Shown here piece by piece: positions 1 to 5,042 of a stretch of DNA of 5,042 nucleotides. Numbering within the stretch: the stretch's first letter is position 1; the number at the start of each line of letters is the position of its first letter. Below the pieces are notes generated by a model. The model was not told the DNA's origin. It did not search any database and saw only the letters and a program-made list of their open reading frames with translations. The position numbers were made by a program, and so were the translations under genes. This DNA is from Methylovulum sp. (GTDB lineage: Bacteria; Pseudomonadota; Gammaproteobacteria; Methylococcales; Methylomonadaceae), in the NCBI GenBank assembly GCA_028713595.1, contig JAQTNZ010000258.1, positions 1 through 5,042 on the forward strand, in the 5' to 3' direction.

Positions 1-1834
1 CATGCTCGCTAGGCAACCGTTGCGGCAAGATATAAGTGCGCCCGTTACCTTCAACGCGGTAGCATAATTCAAACTCCTCCATCATACGCACCAGCAATGT
101 GTGCATTCCCTGGTATTCTTTGCCTTGCCAAATGGTTCGCGTGTCATTTTCATTAAAATGTCCGCGTTGGTTTTCCATTAAAGGATGTAACAAGAGCGTA
201 AACAGCGCGTCTATAATCCATTTTGGGCGTAGGAATAGGTATTCACGCAATAACGCATCATTGGGGAAATATTGGCAGACACCTAAAAATGTCAAGGAAT
301 TGGCATAATCGCCCAGCAGTTCTTCGGACAAATCGGGCATTAGCTTAAGATAGGCTTCCCAACGCAGATAATGGGTGCCATGGTCGGCTTCCTGTTCCAA
401 TTGCGTGCGTAATGCGGCAAAAGACGCTAAATAATCCTGTTCGATATGCGGCAGTAACGCGGCTTGATGAATGATTTCTTGGCGTAATGCCGCAAATTCA
501 GCTTCGGTAGGGGCTTGTGACAAATCGGTTTGGTAGACGCGGTTATGGACATTGGCAAATCTTGCCCTGAGAGCCGCTTCATCACGCAAGGCTTGGCAAT
601 GTCCGGCATCCTTATTTTGGATCAACAGGACAGGGCTTTTTTTGCCGAGCATTTCAATGATATTTAGCCAATAGGGCAAATACACGCTATCTTGGATGCG
701 CTCGTTAGTGACCAATGCGTAAAGCGAGTTACCTGTCAGAAAAAATTGATGAGCATAATATTGGATGTCCTGCCCGCCAAAATCCCAAACATTAATGCGT
801 AGTGCTTCGTCAGTTTGCGGCATTTTTTCGTCAAGCCGGATAATGTCAATGCCCCGTGTGGTATCACCCGGGGCCGGCATATCGGCATTGGCATTTTGGA
901 GCTTTCTCTTTAGCGTGGTCTTGCCGGCTTTCCCTTGGCCGACCAACAGCAATTTAGCTTCACGGACTTTGATGGTACCGACTCTGTGTTGTTCATCGAA
1001 ATAACGGAGGATCGCGGCATTGCCTTGTCTGACAACGTCAATGGGTGGGTTGGTGAGGGGGCAGTCTTGTACACAAATACCCTGTCGCTCATTGCCCCAT
1101 TTGACTGGGATTCCGTATTTTATCAGGGGCAGTAAGGGGGATAGGTCGGAGACTTGCGTACCTGTGACATCAAGCGACTGCAAGCCCGCCAAGCCCGCTA
1201 GCGGGGACAGGTCGGTGACTTGAGTATTGTGGACATAAAGCGACTGCAATGCCATCAAGCCTGCCAGCGGGGACAGGTCGGAGACTGGTGTGCCCCAGGC
1301 ATAAAGCGATTGCAAGGCTGCCAAGCCCGCCAGTGGGGACAGGTCGGAGATTGGGGTGCCCCAGGCATAAAGCGATTGCAAGGCTGCCAAGCCCGCCAGC
1401 GGGGACAGGTCGGAGACTTGCGTATTCCCGACATAAAGCTCTTGCAAGGCAGCCAAGCCCGCCAGCGGGGACAGGTCGGAGACTTGCGTGCTTCCGACAG
1501 AAAGCAATTGTAAGTTTAGCAAATGGCTTAACGGGGACAAATCGGTTAAGGCAAATGTGTTGTTATGATGGCCGTCCAACCAAAGTTTTCTGAGTCTTTT
1601 TAAATGGATAAATGGGGCAGCTCTCAGCCTAGCTATTTTATTAACAGCCCCTTCATTTGAAGATGCTGTCCACCCATTTTTATCCCGCCACTCACTAGAA
1701 AACGACAACTCCTCCAACCAAACCAATTTCCCCAGTTCCTTCGGCACTTCGGTCAAGCCACAGTTGCCCAAATCCAAAAACATGGCCTTAGTTTTCTTGT
1801 TTTCTGCGATAAGCTGCCGGGCGAGTTCTGACAT
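1..1834 (-). CDS. Roco-family protein, LRR-Roc-COR (partial, C-terminus beyond left edge)
   Basis: The frame is open for 611 codons from the ATG at 1834-1832 to the window edge. Residues about 19-50 form a first leucine-rich segment (LDLGNCGLTEVPKELG). Residues 97-238 hold seven 22-residue LRR units with the core SDLSPLAGL and aspartates at 98, 120, 142, 164, 186, 208 and 230. A linker, ICVQDCPLTNPP (253-264), leads to QGNAAILRYF, a stretch typical of bacterial Roco proteins. The Roc GTPase follows: P-loop GQGKAGKT (299-306), TTRGIDI (325-331) as switch I, and WDFGGQ (350-355) as switch II. The G4 motif is degenerate (IQNKDAG, N407). From about residue 470 the COR domain begins, including KWIIDALF and EEFELCYRVEG. 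Roco proteins are dimeric, cytoplasmic GTP-binding signalling proteins; bacterial roles are mostly unknown. An in-frame TAA at 1858-1856 and AGGA at 1847-1844, 9 nt upstream, fix the start. Family assignment is firm; any domain after COR (kinase, TIR, other) is not visible. Confidence 0.93.
   Translation of the reverse strand, partial: MSELARQLIAENKKTKAMFLDLGNCGLTEVPKELGKLVWLEELSFSSEWRDKNGWTASSNEGAVNKIARLRAAPFIHLKRLRKLWLDGHHNNTFALTDLSPLSHLLNLQLLSVGSTQVSDLSPLAGLAALQELYVGNTQVSDLSPLAGLAALQSLYAWGTPISDLSPLAGLAALQSLYAWGTPVSDLSPLAGLMALQSLYVHNTQVTDLSPLAGLAGLQSLDVTGTQVSDLSPLLPLIKYGIPVKWGNERQGICVQDCPLTNPPIDVVRQGNAAILRYFDEQHRVGTIKVREAKLLLVGQGKAGKTTLKRKLQNANADMPAPGDTTRGIDIIRLDEKMPQTDEALRINVWDFGGQDIQYYAHQFFLTGNSLYALVTNERIQDSVYLPYWLNIIEMLGKKSPVLLIQNKDAGHCQALRDEAALRARFANVHNRVYQTDLSQAPTEAEFAALRQEIIHQAALLPHIEQDYLASFAALRTQLEQEADHGTHYLRWEAYLKLMPDLSEELLGDYANSLTFLGVCQYFPNDALLREYLFLRPKWIIDALFTLLLHPLMENQRGHFNENDTRTIWQGKEYQGMHTLLVRMMEEFELCYRVEGNGRTYILPQRLPSEH
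1121..1546 (-). repeat. Tandem 66-bp LRR-coding repeat array, seven units
   Basis: The hallmark antisense string GGGGACAGGTCGG and its variants recur exactly every 66 bp; reference bases fall at 1141, 1207, 1273, 1339, 1405, 1471 and 1537. Each unit encodes a 22-residue LRR of the internalin-like length, with consensus SDLSPLAGLAALQSLY plus a variable six-residue tail ending in TQV, TPI or TPV. The two middle units are almost identical at DNA level: 1291-1350 and 1357-1416 differ at only two or so positions. The outer units (first SHLLNLQLL, last LPLIKYGI) are diverged and act as caps. The period is a multiple of three, so gain or loss of a unit would keep the reading frame. Confidence 0.93.
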
Positions 1835-1890
1835 GGGGATGTTTCCTGCAAGCGATTAACGAGGGTTACGGTTTAGGGTGGTCAGTTGGC

Positions 1891-1920
1891 TTTATAACAT
1901 ATCCGCTAAAAATATAACAC
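1891..1920 (-). promoter_or_regulatory. Possible promoter of the Roco gene
   Basis: This AT-rich stretch lies about 60 nt upstream of the Roco ATG. On the minus strand it contains TATAAA (1896-1891) as a candidate -10 box. An 18-nt spacer separates it from a weak -35-like GTGTTA (1920-1915). TATGTT at 1901-1896 is an alternative -10. The match is modest and rests mainly on composition and position, so this is a suggestion only. Confidence 0.25.
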
Positions 1921-2015
1921 CTGTGTTTTGTTTGCGGCTTGGTGGTGGGTAGGGAAAGCTATAGGCACATAGATTTGTCCATCATTTGCTGTCAAAATAG
2001 CTGCATCTACTGTTT

Positions 2016-2020
2016 GGAGG
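2016..2020 (+). promoter_or_regulatory. Ribosome binding site (GGAGG) that decides the vapB start
   Basis: GGAGG stands 5 nt before the second of two adjacent ATG codons (2026) but only 2 nt before the first (2023). The spacing favours ATG 2026. It also makes the protein begin MRTTITLDE, as is usual for this antitoxin family. Confidence 0.75.
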
Positions 2021-2025
2021 CGATG

Positions 2026-2223
2026 ATGAGAACCACTATAACTCTTGATGAGACCCTGTTACTAAAAGCACAGGCGTTGAGCGGCTTACAAGAACGCAAT
2101 GCCTTGATACGCGAGGCTTTAAATGCCTTAATCCAACGGGAGAGCGCCAAGCGTTTGGCAAAGCTGGCGGGTAGCGAAGCCCAATTGCAAGATATTCCCC
2201 GGCAGCGGGAAACCGTGCAGTGA
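2026..2223 (+). CDS. vapB: VapB-family type II antitoxin
   Basis: The gene encodes 65 residues and its ORF is intact. The N-terminus MRTTITLDETLLLKAQALSG is the ribbon-helix-helix DNA-binding part: a beta strand (RTTITLD), then helix 1. Helix 2 follows, in NALIREALNALIQRESAKRL. The C-terminal tail, LAGSEAQLQDIPRQRE, matches the toxin-binding tail of VapB antitoxins of the DUF2191 type, in which an aspartate-isoleucine-proline-arginine (DIPR) motif is common. Such proteins neutralise a PIN-domain ribonuclease (VapC) and repress their own operon by binding the promoter. The downstream vapC overlaps the stop codon, as in a normal vapBC operon, but is only a stub. The antitoxin is therefore now without a functional local toxin; it may be an orphan, may act on a related VapC elsewhere, or may be on the way to loss. 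Confidence 0.87.
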   Translation: MRTTITLDETLLLKAQALSGLQERNALIREALNALIQRESAKRLAKLAGSEAQLQDIPRQRETVQ

Positions 2224-2309
2224 TAGGGGTTGACACCTCGCTATGGATTGATCACCTTTGCGGTTTTGATAGTTTGCTGGCTTTGTTATTTGGAACGTGG
2301 CTCTATTGA
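2220..2309 (+). pseudogene. vapC: Truncated VapC toxin (N-terminal PIN-domain stub)
   Basis: A GTG at 2220 overlaps the vapB stop (GTGA), the usual translational-coupling arrangement of vapBC. The reading frame starts VIGVDTSLWIDHLCGFDSLL, a clear match to the first strand and helix of VapC PIN domains, where VDTS-W-DHL holds the first catalytic aspartate (here residue 5). Homology fades after about residue 23 (ALL). The frame ends at TGA 2307-2309 after 29 codons, where the family normally has roughly 125-140 residues. The other acidic active-site residues are absent, and I found no remainder of the gene in another frame before 2446. The product cannot be an active ribonuclease. The break lies close to the palindrome at 2319, which suggests a deletion or repeat insertion removed the rest. 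Confidence 0.82.
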
Positions 2310-2318
2310 CTGCAACTA

Positions 2319-2335
2319 GCGGGCAAGATGCCCGC
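2319..2335. repeat. GC-rich palindrome, REP-like
   Basis: Perfect 7-bp arms, GCGGGCA and TGCCCGC, enclose a 3-nt loop (AGA). The element sits 10 bases after the stop of the vapC stub, in otherwise AT-rich DNA. No run of T follows on either strand, so it is not a standard intrinsic terminator. Composition and shape resemble short repetitive extragenic palindromes. Only one copy lies in this window, so its repetitive nature is inferred. Confidence 0.5.
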
Positions 2336-2361
2336 GCTCCTTGTTATTAAGTTAATGTATT

Positions 2362-2387
2362 TTTACCTTTAATTTCAATAAGGTAAA
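2362..2387. terminator. AT-rich hairpin between convergent genes, possible terminator
   Basis: TTTACCTT (2362-2369) and AAGGTAAA (2380-2387) form a perfect 8-bp stem with a 10-nt loop. A 12-bp perfect AT palindrome (ATAATATATTAT, 2387-2398) follows directly. The position between the end of vapBC and the end of the ygiQ operon suits a two-way terminator. The stem is poor in G and C and has no good T tract, so function is uncertain. Confidence 0.3.
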
Positions 2388-2445
2388 TAATATATTATCG
2401 TTCTGACGCTTCAGTTTAATCCCTCAACGTCACCCATTAAAAACC

Positions 2446-4617
2446 TTACCGCGTTTTGCCCCGATTCCCGCCATAAACTTTCCCCTTGCTAACCCCCGGT
2501 TTTTGCTTATCCAAGCCCGTATATTTAGTCTTAAACGCTTGGGTCTTGCCCGTCTCCGGCACGGTGCCTTTGGGTTGGAAGGAGGGGATGAGGTGGTGTT
2601 TGCCGTTGCCGATCAAATCCGCACGGCCCATGTCTTTTAAGGCGTCGCGCAGCAGCGGCCAGTTTTTGGGGTCGTGGTAGCGTAAAAAGGCTTTGTGCAG
2701 GCGGCGTTGTTTGACGCTTTTGGGGATGTAGATGTCGGGGGCTTTGTGGTTGACTTTGTGCAGGGTGTCTTTGCCGGAATGGTACATGGCGGTGGCGGTC
2801 GCCATCGGCGAGGGTAAGAAGGCTTGCACTTGGTCGGCGCGGAAACCGTTGCGCTTTAGCCAGAGAGCCAAATTGAGCATGTCGGTGTCGGTGGTGCCAG
2901 GGTGGGCGGCGATAAAGTAGGGGATCAGGTATTGTTCTTTGCCCGCTTCTTTGGAGTATTTGTCGAACATCTCCTTAAAGCGGTCATAAGTGCCCATGCC
3001 GGGCTTCATCATTTTTGACAACGGGCCTTGTTCGGTGTGTTCGGGGGCGATTTTCAGGTAGCCGCCGACATGGTGAGTGACCAGTTCTTTGACGTATTCG
3101 GGCGATTCGACCGCCAAATCATAGCGCAGGCCGGAGGCGATAAAAATCCGTTTGATGCCGGGCAAGGCGCGGGCGCGGCGGTACAGCTTGATGAGCGGGG
3201 TATGGTCGGTGTTAAGATTCGGGCAGATGCCAGGATAGACGCAGGAGGGTTTGCGGCAGGCGGCTTCGATTTTTTCATCTTTACAGGCCAAGCGGTACAT
3301 GTTGGCGGTGGGGCCGCCCAAGTCGGAGATGTGGCCGGTGAAGTTGGGCGAGGTGTCACGGATGGCTTCAATCTCGCGGATGATGGAGTCTTCCGAGCGG
3401 CTTTGGATGATGCGGCCTTCGTGTTCGGTGATGGAGCAGAAGGTGCAGCCGCCAAAACAGCCGCGCATGATGTTGACCGAGTGCTGGATCATCTCAAAGG
3501 CGGGCACGTTGGCTGTACCATAATAGGAATGCGGTAGCCGCGAGTACGGCAAGTCGAACACGCCGTCCATCTCTTTGGTGGTCAGCGGGATGGGCGGCGG
3601 GTTTAGCCAAACCTGACGGTTGCCGTGCTGTTGGATTAACGGTCTGGCGTTGCCGGGGTTGGTTTCGGCGTGCATCACCCGCGAGGCATGGGCGTATAAC
3701 ACAGGGTCGTCTTTGACGGCTTCATAAGCGGGCAAGCGCAACACGGTCTTGGCGCGTTGGCTACGCAGCAACAGCTTGTCAAAGCGGATGGCGCTCTCAC
3801 CTGCGTCCAGACGGCTGTCGGTGGGCGCGTCGGGTTTTAAATCGCAAGCGGGTTCTTCTTGGTAGGGGTTGACCGGCGGCATTAACGCGCCCGGTTTGTC
3901 TATGTCGGTGGAGTCCTTAACGGCGTAGCCTTCGGGGATGTCTTTGACAAAATGGGCGGTGCCACGGATGCCGGTCAATTGGCCGATGGTTTCGCCGTTG
4001 GCGAGGCGGTGGGCAATTTCGACAATTTGCCGCTCGGCATTGCCGTAGACCAGCAAATCGGCTTTGGCATCGAGCAACACCGATTTGCGCACGGTGTCCG
4101 ACCAGTAATCATAATGGGCGATACGGCGGAGGCTAGCTTCAATGCCGCCGATAATCACCGGCACGTCCTTAAAGGCTTCGCGGCAGCGGTGCGAGTAGAC
4201 ATTAACGGCGCGGTCAGGGCGTTTGCCGGCCACGCCATCGGGGGTGTAGGCATCGTTGGAGCGGATTTTTTTGTCGGAGGTGTAGCGGTTGACCATCGAG
4301 TCCATGTTACCGCCAGTAACCCCGAAAAACAGGTTCGGGCGGCCTAGGGCTTTAAAGTCCGCCGCGCTCGTCCAGTCCGGTTGCGAGAGGATGCCGACCC
4401 GAAAGCCTTGCGCTTCCAGCAAACGCCCGATCAGGGCCATGCCAAAGCTGGGGTGGTCGATATAGGCGTCGCCAGTCACTAAGATAATGTCGCAACTGTC
4501 CCAGCCTAAGCCGTCCATTTCGGCGCGGGTCATCGGCAGCAACGGGGCGATACCAAAGCGTTGCGCCCAATATTTGCGGTAGCCGAACAGGTAGGGGGCG
4601 GGTAAGGTGTCAGTCAT
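2446..4617 (-). CDS. ygiQ: YgiQ family radical SAM protein (UPF0313)
   Basis: This full-length protein of 723 residues is close to E. coli YgiQ in length and motif order. An N-terminal Radical_SAM_N domain (about 15-350) opens with [14 protein letters not shown] and includes [15 protein letters not shown], a B12-binding-like fold segment. The radical SAM core begins near 375, with [20 protein letters not shown]. Its CxxxCxxC cysteines are C387, C391 and C394, which bind a 4Fe-4S cluster that cleaves S-adenosylmethionine. Further family blocks are [46 protein letters not shown] and [17 protein letters not shown]3362 C-terminal domain (about 595-723) contains [20 protein letters not shown] and ends in a basic, probably disordered tail. 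The protein should be cytosolic; its substrate is unknown to me. The start is supported by the conserved N-terminus and the ATGA overlap with the upstream gene. Its own Shine-Dalgarno is weak, which fits translational coupling. No damage is seen. Confidence 0.97.
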   Translation of the reverse strand: MTDTLPAPYLFGYRKYWAQRFGIAPLLPMTRAEMDGLGWDSCDIILVTGDAYIDHPSFGMALIGRLLEAQGFRVGILSQPDWTSAADFKALGRPNLFFGVTGGNMDSMVNRYTSDKKIRSNDAYTPDGVAGKRPDRAVNVYSHRCREAFKDVPVIIGGIEASLRRIAHYDYWSDTVRKSVLLDAKADLLVYGNAERQIVEIAHRLANGETIGQLTGIRGTAHFVKDIPEGYAVKDSTDIDKPGALMPPVNPYQEEPACDLKPDAPTDSRLDAGESAIRFDKLLLRSQRAKTVLRLPAYEAVKDDPVLYAHASRVMHAETNPGNARPLIQQHGNRQVWLNPPPIPLTTKEMDGVFDLPYSRLPHSYYGTANVPAFEMIQHSVNIMRGCFGGCTFCSITEHEGRIIQSRSEDSIIREIEAIRDTSPNFTGHISDLGGPTANMYRLACKDEKIEAACRKPSCVYPGICPNLNTDHTPLIKLYRRARALPGIKRIFIASGLRYDLAVESPEYVKELVTHHVGGYLKIAPEHTEQGPLSKMMKPGMGTYDRFKEMFDKYSKEAGKEQYLIPYFIAAHPGTTDTDMLNLALWLKRNGFRADQVQAFLPSPMATATAMYHSGKDTLHKVNHKAPDIYIPKSVKQRRLHKAFLRYHDPKNWPLLRDALKDMGRADLIGNGKHHLIPSFQPKGTVPETGKTQAFKTKYTGLDKQKPGVSKGKVYGGNRGKTR
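4614..4617 (-). promoter_or_regulatory. ATGA stop/start overlap coupling the speE-like gene to ygiQ
   Basis: The ygiQ ATG (4617-4615) and the upstream TGA (4616-4614) share bases. Only a weak purine-rich AAGTGA precedes the ATG. Ribosomes finishing the speE-like frame probably re-initiate on ygiQ, which would tie the two protein levels together. Confidence 0.7.
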
Positions 4618-5042
4618 GGTTTTATCACTTGTTTAAGGGTACTGGCGTTGTGTTTTTTCAAATCTTTCACAAACGCCGGAAAGTCTATGTGCAGTTGTTG
4701 CTCCAGGGTGGCGGCGCGGGCGCGTAGGTCTTTTAAGGTCACGGCGGCGCTGGATTTAAAGGCCAAACCGATGATGTTGCCGCGCCCGACCACGGGCAAA
4801 AACAAAATTTTCCACTCAAACGCCCGCCCCAGCCATAAGGCGGCGGCTTGGAACGCAGGATTCGCCGTGCCGCCCCATAAGTTGATGACCAACAGGCCAT
4901 CGTCTGCCAACAGGGCGTGGCAAGCGTCAAAAAACGCTTGGTTGCTGATGGCTTCGGCCATGCCGTCATGGTCAAACGCGTCCACCACCAACAGGCCGTA
5001 GTGTTCGCGCCCCGATTCCATACGGCTGCGGACATAGTCGCC
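4614..5042 (-). CDS. Spermidine synthase-like protein (partial, N-terminus beyond right edge)
   Basis: The last 142 codons are visible, and the frame continues in from the right edge ([11 protein letters not shown]). [19 protein letters not shown] corresponds to the strand and acidic loop of the spermidine synthase / class I methyltransferase fold. In true aminopropyltransferases, aspartates in this loop bind the amine substrate; here they are D21, D24 and D26 of the visible part. [20 protein letters not shown] is the next conserved helix-strand, and [15 protein letters not shown] is the closing strand region of the family. A C-terminal helical tail ([19 protein letters not shown]) follows. 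The decarboxylated-SAM site GGG motif lies outside the window, so true spermidine synthase cannot be told from a related orphan methyltransferase-like protein. Its stop TGA overlaps the ygiQ ATG by 4 bp, indicating one operon. An internal ATG at 5021 is not the start, because the frame and homology extend past it. Confidence 0.85.
   Translation of the reverse strand, partial: GDYVRSRMESGREHYGLLVVDAFDHDGMAEAISNQAFFDACHALLADDGLLVINLWGGTANPAFQAAALWLGRAFEWKILFLPVVGRGNIIGLAFKSSAAVTLKDLRARAATLEQQLHIDFPAFVKDLKKHNASTLKQVIKP

Larger units (their letters stand above)
1835..2025. other. Divergent intergenic region between Roco gene and vapB
   Basis: These 191 bases separate the minus-strand Roco start from the plus-strand antitoxin start. 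They should hold both promoters and, by analogy with other VapBC loci, a VapB operator. I see no convincing inverted repeat that could be named as the operator. The upstream extension of the antitoxin frame back to 1939 is judged non-coding, because the strong ribosome binding site and the family start point lie at 2016-2026. Confidence 0.5.
2310..2445. other. AT-rich intergenic gap between convergent genes
   Basis: Apart from the GC-rich palindrome and the AT-rich hairpin, this gap shows no open frame with family resemblance and no sign of the missing vapC body. It marks a composition change, from the AT-richer left side to the GC-richer ygiQ side. Confidence 0.5.

Noticed and set aside
99..308. 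Small plus-strand frame opposite the COR domain
   Set aside because: It is a shadow of the Roco gene; the minus strand is open throughout and shows COR motifs.
1141..1550. Regular direct repeats resembling a CRISPR array
   Set aside because: The whole 66-bp unit is conserved with no unique spacers, and the repeats encode LRRs within an open Roco frame.
1220..1593. Two plus-strand repeat-rich frames (for example GCQARQRGQVGD units)
   Set aside because: They are antisense readings of the 66-bp LRR repeats. Any frame through the array looks periodic; the minus-strand frame has family motifs on both sides.
1970..2000. Sigma-70 promoter for vapB from TTGTCC (1975) and CAAAAT (1993)
   Set aside because: The spacer would be only 12 nt, too short for a functional -35/-10 pair.
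1939..2025. N-terminal extension of VapB to an upstream ATG
   Set aside because: The added residues have no family similarity, and a strong GGAGG site sits just before ATG 2026.
3054..3455. Minus-strand alternative frame within ygiQ
   Set aside because: It is a proline/serine/alanine-rich frame-shifted reading of ygiQ; the main frame carries the conserved motifs without a break.
3028..3537. Plus-strand frame of 169 codons antisense to ygiQ
   Set aside because: It is glycine/alanine/aspartate-rich with no recognisable family, and lies opposite the radical SAM core. It is a typical shadow of a GC-rich gene.
3952..4347. Plus-strand frame of 131 codons antisense to ygiQ
   Set aside because: It is a shadow frame opposite the conserved YgiQ N-terminal domain, with no matching motif of its own.
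4648..5001. Plus-strand frame opposite the speE-like gene
   Set aside because: It has no family resemblance, while the minus strand shows clear spermidine-synthase-fold blocks through the same stretch.

Overview
The window looks like chromosomal DNA of a Gammaproteobacterium. The best evidence is a ygiQ gene whose protein closely follows the family as known from E. coli and its relatives. Genus cannot be fixed from this sequence; an environmental gammaproteobacterium (methanotroph or Thiothrix-like) is a guess based on the Roco gene plus a VapBC remnant and a short GC-rich palindrome. No rRNA, tRNA, CRISPR array or complete insertion sequence was found.

Layout, left to right. (1) Positions 1-1834, minus strand: the N-terminal 611 codons of a large Roco-family protein that runs off the left edge. 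It has an N-terminal leucine-rich repeat (LRR) section, with seven units on an exact 66-bp (22-residue) period, then a Roc GTPase domain with a clear P-loop and the start of a COR domain. (2) Positions 1835-2025: a divergent intergenic region. (3) Positions 2026-2309, plus strand: an intact VapB-type antitoxin gene, overlapped at its stop by a vapC stub. The stub keeps the first PIN-domain motif but stops after 29 codons. (4) Positions 2310-2445: an AT-rich gap between convergent genes, holding a GC-rich palindrome and an AT-rich hairpin. (5) Positions 2446-4617, minus strand: a full-length YgiQ-type radical SAM protein. (6) Positions 4614-5042, minus strand: the C-terminal part of a spermidine-synthase-like methyltransferase-fold protein. 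Its stop overlaps the ygiQ start by 4 bp (ATGA), so the two are very probably co-transcribed and translationally coupled.

The left part (Roco gene, toxin-antitoxin remnant, palindrome) reads as accessory and somewhat AT-richer. The right part (speE-like gene and ygiQ) reads as conserved and GC-richer chromosomal backbone. The most interesting items are the Roco gene with its actively homogenising LRR array, and the decayed VapBC pair. No clearly new system is visible. The part of the Roco protein that could reveal an effector domain lies outside the window.
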